Shown here: in pieces, positions 54,238-63,825 of the stretch
How positions within the stretch are numbered: the first letter of the stretch is position 1
Layout: each line of letters opens with the position of its first letter
Source of the DNA: Janthinobacterium sp. GW458P
GTDB taxonomy: Bacteria > Pseudomonadota > Gammaproteobacteria > Burkholderiales > Burkholderiaceae_D
Length of the DNA: 64,000 nucleotides
Direction: 5' to 3'
Assembly: GCF_002127585.1 (NCBI RefSeq)
Contig: NZ_NEGZ01000001.1
Location: forward strand, 130,345-194,344
Notes under the pieces: generated by a model
The model's database searches: none
What the model saw: the letters and a program-made list of their open reading frames with translations, nothing else
Told to the model about the DNA's origin: nothing
Made by a program: the position numbers and the translations under genes

Positions 54238-55704
54238 TCAGTTCGAATAGCCCTGCATCAAGGTCTTTGCATCGTGGCGCAGTCCCCACCACGGTAAAAA
54301 GACTGAAGCTTCGCCGCGTGCGCGGAACCAGGGTTTTTCCGGATCGATGGGGCGCGCCACTGCAGGTGGCGCCACCAGCACGGCAACGGGCGCCTCCAGG
54401 TCGCCCGTGCCCGCCACCAGCACCGGCCGGCCCTGATGATTCGCATAGGCGACGGCCAGCGCCACATTCGTCAGCGCCGTACCGGCCCCCATCTCGCCCA
54501 GCAGGGCCGAGGTGTTGAAGGTTTGCTTGGTAAAGTCCAGATCGGGTAAATTCAGGGTCAGGCTTTGCGCCAGCGAGCCGATGCGCTCGGAAGATGCCGG
54601 ATATCTATTGCCCGCATCGTGGATCACATAGGCTATCTTGTCAGTATCGAGATTGGCCTGCTCCGCCGCCTGTTCGATGGCCGCCGCCCATGCCTGTACC
54701 GCGCGCGGCGGTTGACCTTTCGCCGCCTGGTAGTCGGCGACGGCGGCCGTTGCCGGGAAGCCCAGCCAGGCCAGCGGCGCGCGCTGCGTCTTGAAGTCGG
54801 GACCGGCCAGTATCAAGAGAGCGATGTTTTCATCGATCTGCTCATCCTTGGGCGGAAAGCTGGGCGCGTCCCAGTTCATCACCCATACGGTTTTATCGGG
54901 ATGCGCCTGCAAATATGCAAGGCCCGCCGCCAGCGAGGTAAAACCTGCGTTCGCGCCGCCCATCGTCACGCGCACATCGGGCGGCGTTGCCGTGGTCCAG
55001 GAATTGGGGAAGTGGGGATTGCCGATGCTGAAGGTATCGTTGATATTGTCGCGCACAAAGTTGCCCGCTTCCACTGGATCGAGCCTTCCGGCGGGCAGTG
55101 CATACTCGATATGGATGCCGGCCAGTTCGCGCCGGGTCGATTTGTCTTTCAGCGAGTGCGCGTTGTAGAAGTAACTGCCATTGGCGAAATAGGATTGACG
55201 GAACAATAGTGTCAGCTCATCCACGTATTTATGGTGATAGCCTTTGAAGGTCTCCTCGCCATCGTTTCCCGATGCAATCATGCCGATGGATTGCACCTTG
55301 CTGAAGCGCGCTGGATTTTCCCTGACTTTGTCATCGTTCTGGTTCGGCTTGGCCAGCCCCAAGGTCCACAACAATTGCCACTCCGTCGAATAGTCGCGCC
55401 GTTGCAAGGGATTGAGCCATTGCACGCCCACCACCTGGGCCATATAAGGCCTGGCTGGCTGCGCAGGCGTCGCTGTCGCGACATCGCCTTTCGTGGCTGG
55501 CTTGATCGCGCAAGCACTGAGCAAGGAAAATATCATCAGGGCAAATAAGAACGGCATCACGAGATAGCGTTTCATCATGTCTCCATCGGTGAGGGGAGCG
55601 GCGTCGGACTGGCTGGCGAACCAGACTGCCATGCTGGCAAGCAGGAAAAATGCACAGCAGCTCCAAGCCAGGCGGCGTAGGGGAGTGGCGATCAGTGCAC
55701 GCAT
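54238..55704 (-). CDS. Partner protein of the Tle3-like effector (possible Tla3-type adaptor), with a second lipoprotein-type start
   Basis: A 488-residue frame coupled to the upstream effector by a one-base stop/start overlap (TGATG), with GGAAGGA in front. The first 42 residues hold one hydrophobic helix. A second start (55578 or 55575), with its own GGAGA, gives MKRYLVMPFLFALMIFSLLSAC, a lipoprotein signal with LSAC lipobox. The remainder is a globular domain. Its last third contains GEMGAGTALTNVALAVAYA, like a thiolase-fold helix end, and the chain closes WFRARGEA-LPWWGLRHDAKTLMQG. In Pseudomonas, Tle3 has an adaptor (Tla3) and an immunity protein (Tli3). I cannot decide which role this has; adaptor is my first guess. 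Confidence 0.6.
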   Translation of the reverse strand: MRALIATPLRRLAWSCCAFFLLASMAVWFASQSDAAPLTDGDMMKRYLVMPFLFALMIFSLLSACAIKPATKGDVATATPAQPARPYMAQVVGVQWLNPLQRRDYSTEWQLLWTLGLAKPNQNDDKVRENPARFSKVQSIGMIASGNDGEETFKGYHHKYVDELTLLFRQSYFANGSYFYNAHSLKDKSTRRELAGIHIEYALPAGRLDPVEAGNFVRDNINDTFSIGNPHFPNSWTTATPPDVRVTMGGANAGFTSLAAGLAYLQAHPDKTVWVMNWDAPSFPPKDEQIDENIALLILAGPDFKTQRAPLAWLGFPATAAVADYQAAKGQPPRAVQAWAAAIEQAAEQANLDTDKIAYVIHDAGNRYPASSERIGSLAQSLTLNLPDLDFTKQTFNTSALLGEMGAGTALTNVALAVAYANHQGRPVLVAGTGDLEAPVAVLVAPPAVARPIDPEKPWFRARGEASVFLPWWGLRHDAKTLMQGYSN

Positions 55705-57851
55705 CAGTGATCCTTCCAGCGCGAGTTCCTGCGTTTGTTAACGATGGAATCTGGTAACGCGCCAGTGCTGCCAGGACTATGAACCCAATCGAATACACTC
55801 ATTGTCTTGAATTTTCCAGTTCTAAAGTATTCATAAAATATCTTGTGCGAATGACTGTCATCCAAGTTCTTCAACAATCGCCAATCGGCTATCACTCGCA
55901 ATTTGCGCAACGCCTTTTCTTGAATATGGCTTACCCCCACCGCCACGTCATACGCCAATGCCTTTTCCGCATGCATGCCATTGGTCATGATGGTTGAATG
56001 ATCGGTGGCGTGCGTGTCGAGGTTGGCGGCCAGATTGGCGGTGATGAGGTCGCCGCGCCATCGCTTGTGCTCTTCGCTGGCGGTGGCCGGCATGTCTTCC
56101 TCGCTGACCTTCTCTCCCATCGGCGTGCGACCCGTGCGTTTGGCCATCAAGCGCACGCGGGCGTGGTCTTCGTACAGCATGGTGGCGTGGCTGTCGCGGT
56201 CGCCCTTGGGCGCGCCTATCTGCTCGTCGCTCAAGGCCTGGTATGGATCGCCGGCGGCATGGCTGCGCCGTGGATCGCGCAGGCTGCCGCGCGGATTGTA
56301 TAGCTGGTCGAAGTCCTCGCTGGCCACGCCGTACTGCACTGCCTGCGGTAAGAACGGTTCGGGCAGCGCCGGCGCATTGACGGGGATGCTCCAGTCGCGC
56401 GGCGGCAGCGCGTTGATGCGCACGGCCGCTCCTTTCGCCAGGGGAATCAAGGCCAGGGCGGCGACTTGCGTCATGGCGCGGCCGCTTCCTGTGCTGTTGG
56501 CCAATCGCCCTTTCTGGCTGGAATAGTCGGCGATCTTCGAATGCGGCACCCAGAAGTCCAGGCTGCCCCGTTCCGGATGATTGTGTTGCTTGCTCCAGTA
56601 ATCATAAATTCCGGGCTTGCCGACGGGGTAGCCTTGGGAAAACACCCGCTGCGTGAATACATTCTTTCCTTGCGCCGCCTGGATTTCGGCTGCGCACAGG
56701 CCGCGCCAGCCCATGCCCTGGATGGCGGTCGAGGAGATGATCTGGTCATGCGGATTGCAATGCAAGGTGACCTTGCCGCGTGTGGTGGTGACGGGGCCGC
56801 AGCGGTATTTGTTGCTGTCGCTATCCAGCGTAAAACCGTGCGCGTGGTTGGCGGCCAGTTGCGCCAGCGCGGTTGAATGCGGCGGCACATCGGCCTGCTG
56901 GCCGACGATCTTGAAGAAGTTTTTCAAGGTATCGATGCGCGCCTGGCAGGTCTGCCGGCCCACGTTGCCGTCCGGATCCGCCTCCTGGCCTTGCACCCAG
57001 TCTTCCGTGCTGTTGTCTTCGAGTACGCTGTATGGCGGATTGCACAGCACATAGGTGTCGGCCACGCAGCGGCCCTTGATCCCTGCTGCATCTTGCACAT
57101 CTGCCATCTTGTCGCCCAGGAAGGCGGCCGCCATGCCGATCATATTGCCCTGGCTATGGCACACGAGGGTAATCGGCACGTCGGCCTGTTCCTTGCGTAT
57201 CGATTCGACCAGCTTCGCCAGTCGCAGCGCGGCCAGCACAAAATACGGGCGGGGCGGCGCCGAAAACACCATGGCGTCGTTGAGGGGGTTGAGGTGTTCG
57301 ATATGTATCCACAGAAACAAGGTATCGAGCAAGCCATTGCCCCACAGGTCAGGCAAGGAAGAACAGCCGTTCGCGAATGGCCCGCCGCCCCAGTACTCAT
57401 ATTCGTTGAGATAAATGGAAGCGCCGTATTCCTGTAATTCGAGGTCACTGGCCTTGTAACCCCAGCGGAACTGGATCACGGGCGAGTGGTGCCCGGCGTC
57501 GGCAATGAAGGTGTTGGGCGTGCGGTCGGGGTCGATAAAGCCGTCATCCGTCAATTCGCGCCGGTAGGTAATGGGCCATAACTGTCCACCTTCCACGCTG
57601 GGGTAGGCCAGGTGCTCATCGCAGCGTTTCAGGCGGGTATTCAAGCCCTTGCACAGGCCTTCCTCGCTCTGGCGGTACCACTCGCCATCGGAATTGACGC
57701 CATGCACAAAGATAACGATGCCCGGTGACGGCACCTGCTGCAGGCATTCCAGCAGGCTGTGGCTGAAATTGGTGCTGCCGCAGATCTTGCCTGCCATGAT
57801 AAGGCGGGGATCGATAGCGGGCTTAACCGGTCCGTTGCTGGGATCGCTCAT
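55704..57851 (-). CDS. Tle3-family type VI secretion lipase effector
   Basis: A 715-residue alpha/beta-hydrolase. The N-terminal part has IVIFVHGVNSDGEWY (about 46-60), typical of Tle3/DUF3274 effectors. The nucleophile elbow is CHSQGN (His232-Ser233-Gln234-Gly235), with Cys where GHSQG usually has Gly. The later region (NPHDQIISSTAIQGMGW) probably carries the catalytic Asp. The charged C-terminal half has no membrane segment. Tle3 lipases are delivered by type VI secretion and attack phospholipids in the rival's periplasm. No VgrG, PAAR or other secretion gene lies within the window, so this is an orphan effector module. Confidence 0.8.
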   Translation of the reverse strand: MSDPSNGPVKPAIDPRLIMAGKICGSTNFSHSLLECLQQVPSPGIVIFVHGVNSDGEWYRQSEEGLCKGLNTRLKRCDEHLAYPSVEGGQLWPITYRRELTDDGFIDPDRTPNTFIADAGHHSPVIQFRWGYKASDLELQEYGASIYLNEYEYWGGGPFANGCSSLPDLWGNGLLDTLFLWIHIEHLNPLNDAMVFSAPPRPYFVLAALRLAKLVESIRKEQADVPITLVCHSQGNMIGMAAAFLGDKMADVQDAAGIKGRCVADTYVLCNPPYSVLEDNSTEDWVQGQEADPDGNVGRQTCQARIDTLKNFFKIVGQQADVPPHSTALAQLAANHAHGFTLDSDSNKYRCGPVTTTRGKVTLHCNPHDQIISSTAIQGMGWRGLCAAEIQAAQGKNVFTQRVFSQGYPVGKPGIYDYWSKQHNHPERGSLDFWVPHSKIADYSSQKGRLANSTGSGRAMTQVAALALIPLAKGAAVRINALPPRDWSIPVNAPALPEPFLPQAVQYGVASEDFDQLYNPRGSLRDPRRSHAAGDPYQALSDEQIGAPKGDRDSHATMLYEDHARVRLMAKRTGRTPMGEKVSEEDMPATASEEHKRWRGDLITANLAANLDTHATDHSTIMTNGMHAEKALAYDVAVGVSHIQEKALRKLRVIADWRLLKNLDDSHSHKIFYEYFRTGKFKTMSVFDWVHSPGSTGALPDSIVNKRRNSRWKDH

Positions 57852-57951
57852 GGCACACCCTGTTCATGGCTGGAGTTGCCACTGTAGAGTGTTGCTTATC
57901 TGCACGTCTTATGCCAGATCAAGCAAACTTGTGCAGAATACTACCTTGGGC

Positions 57952-58374
57952 TTAGCGGCGGCGCACGCAGTCGATATACGCGTCCGTATCGGGCGGCAAG
58001 CCCGAGCGCTGCGAAGCCCAGATCATCTGGCCCAGGCATTCCATCACTTCGTGCTGGGCCGCATGGGCCGAATCGAGGCGCTGGGTCAGCTGCTGGACAG
58101 CCGGGCGGATGCCGCGCGGCTGGTCCACCTGCACCTGCTCCGTGATCGACAGATGCATGGACAGGTGCAGGAACGGGTTGGCCAGGCCGCCTTCGACGGA
58201 GTAGTCGCGCGCCAGCGCCGCTTCCACGTCGGAGAGCTCGTTTTCATATTCGGGGTGTTCCAGTATCCAGTCGAGCGCGATGGCTTCCATCGGCGTGAGG
58301 ATTTCATGGGCGCGGTGCTTGCGCAATGTTTCACAAAAGAAACGGCGCACATCGTCGGAAGAGGGGTTGAACAT
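57952..58374 (-). CDS. DUF1841 family protein
   Basis: A 140-residue cytoplasmic protein of the DUF1841 family (start MFNPSSDDVRRFFCETLRK, with HPEYENEL, NPFLHLSMHLSITEQ and HEVMECLGQMIWASQR). The His-rich centre and HxxxE-like pattern could bind a metal, but no function is known. I chose the ATG at 58374 from the family N-terminus; the frame remains open further upstream through the gap. It stands alone between the Tle3-like gene and mqo. Confidence 0.85.
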   Translation of the reverse strand: MFNPSSDDVRRFFCETLRKHRAHEILTPMEAIALDWILEHPEYENELSDVEAALARDYSVEGGLANPFLHLSMHLSITEQVQVDQPRGIRPAVQQLTQRLDSAHAAQHEVMECLGQMIWASQRSGLPPDTDAYIDCVRRR

Positions 58375-58847
58375 GGCTGAAGGGCTAGGACTAAAGGGCA
58401 GCCGGCATTGTACCGCGTACATAAACAAAGGGCATCGACGATGCCCTTTTTGCCGTCTGGCACGCGCTTGCATGACCCGATAGTCACCGCAATTTAATAC
58501 CCTGCAGTAAGTATTATCCACTACCGCCGCAGCCCGGCGGCGCCAAATAACGGTGATAAAATCGCCGCTCTTGATATTTGCACTGGACATGACGGCGATT
58601 TCATTGCCGGTTTTTCAGCCGACAACGATGTCCGCGCTGTCCATAGCCCGCACCTTTGCCACCAGATCTTGCTCCTGGCTTATCCCGGAGCGCGGCAGCA
58701 TGCCTATCACCATCGACATTGAGCTGTCCGGCCGTCTCGGCGCGCCGGAGCGCTGGCTGTTTTTCGTCAGATTCGCCGATAGCCGCGATGGTGCCGCCAC
58801 GGTGGCGCGCAAGAATCATCCTTCAGTATTCATAAACGGAGTTACGT
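58375..58847. other. Gap between DUF1841 gene and mqo
   Basis: A 473-base stretch without a convincing gene. It holds a hairpin AAAGGGCATCG-A-CGATGCCCTTTTT (about 58428-58452) with A and T runs on each side, which is a terminator by shape although no plus-strand gene ends before it. A 100-codon frame (58553-58855) is open but lacks a ribosome site and a known family. The mqo promoter should lie near its end. Confidence 0.5.
58428..58452. terminator. Terminator-shaped hairpin upstream of DUF1841
   Basis: AAAGGGCATCG and CGATGCCCTTT form an eleven-pair stem with a one-base loop overlap, followed by T on the plus strand and preceded by A. It has no obvious upstream gene, so it could close an unseen small RNA or attenuate the DUF1841 leader. 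Confidence 0.5.
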
Positions 58848-60446
58848 ATGCGTAAATCGCTATTACTTTTGATGTCGTGCCTGATCCTGGCGGCATGTAA
58901 CAAGACCCCTCCGGCCTCGTCCGAGAAACCGGTCGACGTGCTGCTGATCGGCGCCGGCACCATGAGCGCCACCCTGGGCAGCATGCTCAAGGAACTCGAC
59001 CCCTCGCTGACGATGGAAATGGTCGAGCGCCTCGATTCCGTGGCCGCCGAAAGCTCGGACGCGATGAACAATGCCGGCACGGGCCACTCGGCGTTTGCCG
59101 AACTGAACTACACGCCGGAAGCGGCCGACGGCAGCATCGAGACCAAGAAAGCCGTTGCCATCAACGAGCAATTCGAAATTTCCAAGCAATTCTGGGCTTA
59201 TCAGGTAGCTAACAAGCACCTGGGCGCGCCGCACACCTTCATCAACAACGTGCCGCACATGGCCTTTGTCTGGGGCGATGCAAATATTGCTTTCTTGCAC
59301 AAACGTTATGAAGCGTTGCAAAAGGAAAACTTGTTCAAGGGCATGCTGTACTCGGAAGACCCGGCGCAGATCGCGCAATGGGCGCCGCTGGTCATGCAAG
59401 GCCGCGACAAGGGCCAGAAAGTGGCGGCCACGCGCATGGACATCGGTACCGACGTCAATTTCGGCAACCTCACGCGCGGCCTGGTGAAGTACCTGACGGA
59501 CAGCCACGGCATGGTGCTGCACCTGCGCCACCAGGTGGAAGACATCCGGCGCGGCGCCGATGGCGTGTGGAACGTGACGGTGAAAGACCTGGCCGCCGGC
59601 AAGGAAAAGACCATGCGCGCCAAGTTTGTCTTCATCGGCGCCGGCGGCGGCTCGCTGCCGCTGCTGGAAAAATCGGGCATTCCTGAAGCCAAGGGCTACG
59701 GCGGCGTGCCGGTAGGCGGCCAATGGCTGGTCACGACCAATCCGGAACTGGTGGCGGCGCATGCGGCCAAGGTGTATGGCAAGGCCTCCGTCGGTTCGCC
59801 GCCGATGTCCGTGCCGCATCTCGATACGCGCATCATCGACGGCAAGAAAGCCCTGCTGTTTGGCCCGTTCGCCACCTTCTCGACGAAATTCCTGAAAAAC
59901 GGTTCCTGGATCGACCTGCCTGCCTCGATCGGCACGGGCAACGTCAAACCGATGCTGCAAGCCGGCTACGACAATATTCCGCTGACGAAATATCTGGTCG
60001 AGCAGGTCATGAACACGCCGGAAGACCGTTTGAAGACCCTGCGCGAATACTTGCCGAACGCCAAGATGGAAGACTGGACCCTGCAAAACGCGGGCCAGCG
60101 CGTGCAGATCGTCAAGGATGACCCTGTCAAAGGCGGTTTGCTGCAGTTCGGCACGGAAGTCGTCGGCGCCGCCGATGGCAGCATCGTTGCCCTGCTGGGC
60201 GCTTCGCCAGGCGCCTCGACCGCGCCGCCGATCATGATCAAGGTGCTGCAAACGGCATTCAAGAGCCGCCTGGCAACCCCGGAATGGCAGGCAAAGATGG
60301 TGGAAATGGTGCCGTCGTATGGTCAAAAGCTGAACAATGACCCAGCCCTGGCCAACAAGATCCGCCACTACAGCAGCAATATCCTGGGCTTGAAAGCGAT
60401 CACGCTCGATGTTCCCGCCGCTGCGCCAGCGCCGACAGCAAATTAA
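58848..60446 (+). CDS. mqo: Malate:quinone oxidoreductase with a lipoprotein signal
   Basis: A 532-residue FAD enzyme that oxidises malate to oxaloacetate and passes electrons to quinone. The FAD-binding motif is [17 protein letters not shown] (about 31-47), followed by [19 protein letters not shown]; the late [24 protein letters not shown] is also typical. The first 17 residues ([17 protein letters not shown]) form a lipoprotein signal with lipobox LAAC and Cys17, which E. coli Mqo lacks. The GGAG ribosome site fits this start. If real, the enzyme is exported and lipid-anchored. A terminator follows. Confidence 0.93.
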   Translation: MRKSLLLLMSCLILAACNKTPPASSEKPVDVLLIGAGTMSATLGSMLKELDPSLTMEMVERLDSVAAESSDAMNNAGTGHSAFAELNYTPEAADGSIETKKAVAINEQFEISKQFWAYQVANKHLGAPHTFINNVPHMAFVWGDANIAFLHKRYEALQKENLFKGMLYSEDPAQIAQWAPLVMQGRDKGQKVAATRMDIGTDVNFGNLTRGLVKYLTDSHGMVLHLRHQVEDIRRGADGVWNVTVKDLAAGKEKTMRAKFVFIGAGGGSLPLLEKSGIPEAKGYGGVPVGGQWLVTTNPELVAAHAAKVYGKASVGSPPMSVPHLDTRIIDGKKALLFGPFATFSTKFLKNGSWIDLPASIGTGNVKPMLQAGYDNIPLTKYLVEQVMNTPEDRLKTLREYLPNAKMEDWTLQNAGQRVQIVKDDPVKGGLLQFGTEVVGAADGSIVALLGASPGASTAPPIMIKVLQTAFKSRLATPEWQAKMVEMVPSYGQKLNNDPALANKIRHYSSNILGLKAITLDVPAAAPAPTAN

Positions 60447-60483
60447 GTCAGCCTGAGCGGCAGGGGAGTTTCCTGTCGGCATG

Positions 60484-60518
60484 AAAAAAGGGGCAGCCTG
60501 TTCAGGCTGCCCCTTTTG
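60484..60518 (+). terminator. Terminator between mqo and rppH (convergent)
   Basis: AAAAGGGGCAGCCTG-TT-CAGGCTGCCCCTTTT is a long perfect stem with A/T ends, suited to stop transcription from both the mqo and rppH sides. Confidence 0.93.
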
Positions 60519-60546
60519 CGTGGGAGAGTGCGTTCATTGCTTCGGA

Positions 60547-61179
60547 CTACTCCTTGCCCGGCAGAATCAGCTCCGGCGTACACCCTTCGGCGGCAATGCC
60601 GTCGCAAGGCTTGGCCAGCGCTGCAGCGTCCTGCGCGCGGGGCGCATGGGGCTGGCGCAGGTAGCGCGACGTGTGGCGGTGCGCTTGCTGTGCGTTGCCA
60701 TGCACGGGCCAGGTCAGGAAGCGGGACAGCTCCTGCAAGGCGCGCTGGTACACATCGCGTTTAAATTCAATCACGACATCGAGCGGGACCCAGTACTCAT
60801 GCCAGCGCCAGGCGTCGAACTCGGGATGGTCGGTCAGGCGCAGATTGACGTCGTTATCGCGCGCGCACATTCTCAGCAGAAACCAAATCTGCTTCTGGCC
60901 ACGGTAATGGCCGCGAATCTCGCGCTTGATGAAGTGGTCTGGCACCTCATAGCGCAGCCAGTCGCGGGTGCGGCCGACAATTTTGACGTGTTCCTGTCTG
61001 AGTCCGATTTCCTCTTCAAGTTCGCGAAACATGGCTTGTTCCGGTGTTTCGCCATATTTGATACCGCCCTGCGGAAACTGCCAAGAGTGCTCGCGCACCC
61101 GCTTGCCCCACCACACCTCGTTCTGGGCGTTTAGCAGGATGATGCCGACGTTGGGCCGAAACCCTTCACGGTCGAGCAT
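60547..61179 (-). CDS. rppH: RNA pyrophosphohydrolase RppH
   Basis: A 210-residue Nudix hydrolase that removes pyrophosphate from mRNA 5' ends and so starts decay by RNase E. The Nudix box [23 protein letters not shown] (Gx5Ex7REUxEExGU) is complete at about residues 38-60. The protein begins [17 protein letters not shown] as in RppH of other proteobacteria, which fixes the start at 61179. A C-terminal extension of about 45 residues, His/Ala/Pro-rich, follows the catalytic domain. It is divergent from proS, a common pairing in betaproteobacteria. Confidence 0.94.
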   Translation of the reverse strand: MLDREGFRPNVGIILLNAQNEVWWGKRVREHSWQFPQGGIKYGETPEQAMFRELEEEIGLRQEHVKIVGRTRDWLRYEVPDHFIKREIRGHYRGQKQIWFLLRMCARDNDVNLRLTDHPEFDAWRWHEYWVPLDVVIEFKRDVYQRALQELSRFLTWPVHGNAQQAHRHTSRYLRQPHAPRAQDAAALAKPCDGIAAEGCTPELILPGKE

Positions 61180-61383
61180 AATGCACCTCAAACTTTCTGC
61201 GACATCGCGTCTTTTTTTACATTTTTGCCCACAACTCCGCAAGCCGGCAGCCTTTTCGGGGTGCGAAAAGCGCCGGAATCGCACCAATTGAGCGCATTTG
61301 TGTAAAGTATGGACGCATCAGCCAGCTAATCCTTTAAAATTAGGTTGATTATAACCCTCTCTTTTTAAAAAGAATTCACCGTT

Positions 61384-63123
61384 ATGCGCGCCTCCCGTTT
61401 TTTTATTTCCACACTTAAAGATGCACCTTCTGACGCGGAAATCGTCAGCCACCAATTGATGATGCGTGCAGGCATGATCAAACGCCTCGGTTCCGGCATC
61501 TATACCTACATGCCGATGGGCTTGCGCGTGATCCGCAAGGTGGAAGCCATCATCCGTGACGAGATGAACAAAGCCGCCGCCATCGAACTGCTGATGCCGC
61601 TCGTGCAGCCAGCCGAACTGTGGCAGGAGACGGGCCGCTGGACCAAGATGGGCGACGAACTGATGCGCGTGAAGGACCGCCACGGCCGCGAATACGCGAT
61701 CCAGCCGACGTCGGAAGAGGTCATCACGGATGTCGTGCGCACGGAAATCAAGTCCTACCGCCAGCTGCCGCTGAACTTTTATCATATCCAGACCAAGTTC
61801 CGCGACGAGCGCCGTCCCCGCTTCGGCCTGATGCGCGGCCGCGAATTCACCATGAAAGACGCCTATTCGTTCGACCGCGACCTGGCCGGCATGCAGGCGT
61901 CGTATAAAGTCATGTTTGACGCCTACACGCGCATCTTTACGCGTTTCGGCCTGAAATTCCGCGCCGTGGCGGCCGATAACGGCGCCATCGGCGGTTCCGG
62001 TTCGCACGAATTCCACGTCATCGCCCATACGGGCGAAGACGCGCTCGTGTACTGCCCGACGTCCGACTACGCGGCCAACATGGAAGCGGCCGAAGCGCTG
62101 CCGCCAGCGGGCGCGCGTCCAGCCGCCACCCAGGCCCTGACGAAAACGGCCACGCCGGACACCGTCAAGTGCGAAACCGTGGCAGCCTTGCTGGGTATTG
62201 ATCTGTCGCGCACCGTGAAAACCATCGCCCTGACGGTGGAAACGACGGGCAAGGACGAGAAAGTCACGAAGCAGCATTTCATGCTGCTGCTGCGCGGCGA
62301 CCATGAATTGAACGAGATCAAGGTGGGCAAGGTTGCCGGCCTGGCCGGTCACCGTTTCTCGACGGAAGCGGAAATCCTGGAAGTCTACGGCACCATCCCC
62401 GGCTACCTGGGCCCGATCGGCACGCAAGCACCGGTCACCGTGGTGGCGGACCGCACTGTTGCCCTCATGAATGATTTCGTCTGCGGCGCGAATGCGGCCG
62501 GTTTCCACTACACGGGCGCCAACTGGGGCCGTGACATGGCAGAGCCTGCCATCGTGGCCGACTTGCGCAATGTCGTTGCCGGCGACGCGTCGCCGGACGG
62601 CCAGGGCCTGCTCGCCATCGAGCGCGGCATCGAAGTGGGCCACGTGTTCCAGCTGGGGACGGCGTATTCGGAAAGCATGAAAGCCACCTTCCTCGACGAA
62701 AACGGCAAACCGGCGCCACTGCAGATGGGTTGCTACGGCATCGGCGTGACGCGCATCCTGGGCGCCGCCATCGAACAGAACTTCGACGACAAGGGCATCA
62801 TCTGGCCAGCGTCGATCGCGCCTTTCGAAGTCGTGCTGTGCCCGATGGGCATGGACCGCAGCGAACTGGTCAAGGAAGAGACGGAGAAGCTGTACGCGGC
62901 CCTGCAAGGCGCTGGCGTGGACGTCATCGTCGACGACCGCGGCCTGCGCCCTGGCGCCATGTTTGCTGACTGGGAACTGATTGGCGTGCCGCACCGCATC
63001 GTCATCGGCGAGCGCGGCCTGAAAGAAGGCAAGCTGGAATACCAGGGCCGCCGCGATGTGGAAGCGACCGGCGTGGCGCCGGACGAGATCGTCGCCTTCA
63101 TCCAGGGCAAAATGGCGCAGTGA
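61384..63123 (+). CDS. proS: Prolyl-tRNA synthetase
   Basis: A 579-residue class II synthetase that charges tRNA(Pro). Motif 1 and 2 regions are visible ([40 protein letters not shown]). The editing (INS) domain about 225-410 removes mischarged alanine. Motif 3 is [16 protein letters not shown]. The C-terminal anticodon-binding domain follows, from about 475. Length and the large insertion mark the bacterial type. AAAAAGAATTCACCGTT precedes the ATG. A transglycosylase gene overlaps its stop. Confidence 0.97.
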   Translation: MRASRFFISTLKDAPSDAEIVSHQLMMRAGMIKRLGSGIYTYMPMGLRVIRKVEAIIRDEMNKAAAIELLMPLVQPAELWQETGRWTKMGDELMRVKDRHGREYAIQPTSEEVITDVVRTEIKSYRQLPLNFYHIQTKFRDERRPRFGLMRGREFTMKDAYSFDRDLAGMQASYKVMFDAYTRIFTRFGLKFRAVAADNGAIGGSGSHEFHVIAHTGEDALVYCPTSDYAANMEAAEALPPAGARPAATQALTKTATPDTVKCETVAALLGIDLSRTVKTIALTVETTGKDEKVTKQHFMLLLRGDHELNEIKVGKVAGLAGHRFSTEAEILEVYGTIPGYLGPIGTQAPVTVVADRTVALMNDFVCGANAAGFHYTGANWGRDMAEPAIVADLRNVVAGDASPDGQGLLAIERGIEVGHVFQLGTAYSESMKATFLDENGKPAPLQMGCYGIGVTRILGAAIEQNFDDKGIIWPASIAPFEVVLCPMGMDRSELVKEETEKLYAALQGAGVDVIVDDRGLRPGAMFADWELIGVPHRIVIGERGLKEGKLEYQGRRDVEATGVAPDEIVAFIQGKMAQ

Positions 63124-63746
63124 AGCGCCCATCGCTAAGTAAAACGGCCGGCGCGCTCGCGCTGGCCGCCTGCCTGGCCTGCGCTCCCCTGGCACAGGCC
63201 GGCAACCAGAAGGAGGAGGCGCTGGCCGACTCCGTCCGCCTGGCCCTGTCGCACGCGATCCGCGACGAACGCCCGCCGCAACCCAAATTTGCCACGCGCG
63301 CCGACTTGCAGCGCTACCAGCAATGGCTGGCGCAGATGTCGCAACGCCTGCAGCGCAAGCTGCCGGACGCCCAGCTGCGCACGGAATTCCTGGAAACCGT
63401 CTGGTACGAGTCGCGCCGCGCGGGCCTGGAGCCGGCCCTGGTGCTGGGCCTGATCCAGGTCGAGTCGGCCTATCGCAAATACGCCGTTTCGCTGGCCGGC
63501 GCGCGCGGCTACATGCAGGTGATGCCATTCTGGACGGGCGTCATCGGCGACCATGACCGCAGCAAGCTGTTCCACATGCAGACGAATCTGCGCTACGGCT
63601 GCGCCATCCTGCGCATGTACCTGGACATGGAAAAGGGCGACTTATACCTGGCGCTGGGGCGCTACAACGGCAGCCGGGGGCGGGCCGAGTACCCGAATGC
63701 CGTGCGGGCGGCGTGGCGGCAGTGGGAATTCAAGCCAGCCAGTTGA
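63120..63746 (+). CDS. Periplasmic lytic transglycosylase (SLT domain)
   Basis: A 208-residue protein starting at a GTG that overlaps the proS stop by 4 bases. It has a signal peptide (about 1-26, ending PLAQA before GNQKEE) and an SLT domain (about 95-200). The catalytic Glu is in [30 protein letters not shown], and [18 protein letters not shown] follows. It cleaves peptidoglycan glycan strands to 1,6-anhydro ends. Cotranscription with proS is probably a family habit of location rather than a functional tie. Confidence 0.9.
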   Translation: MKRPSLSKTAGALALAACLACAPLAQAGNQKEEALADSVRLALSHAIRDERPPQPKFATRADLQRYQQWLAQMSQRLQRKLPDAQLRTEFLETVWYESRRAGLEPALVLGLIQVESAYRKYAVSLAGARGYMQVMPFWTGVIGDHDRSKLFHMQTNLRYGCAILRMYLDMEKGDLYLALGRYNGSRGRAEYPNAVRAAWRQWEFKPAS

Positions 63747-63756
63747 CCGGCAGGCA

Positions 63757-63793
63757 AAAAAATGCCCCGCTCGCAGTGATGCGGCGGGGCACT
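63757..63793 (-). terminator. Terminator of the SWIB gene
   Basis: TGCCCCGC and GCGGGGCA form a strong stem. On the minus strand it is followed by a run of T, as expected for the gene at the right edge, whose stop is 33 bases away. Confidence 0.75.
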
Positions 63794-63825
63794 CGCTCGG
63801 CGGTTGAAGCCGGCGCGTATCTGAT

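Noticed and set aside
58553-58855. A 100-codon open frame before mqo
   Set aside because: No ribosome site, no family, and it runs through the probable mqo promoter into the mqo start.
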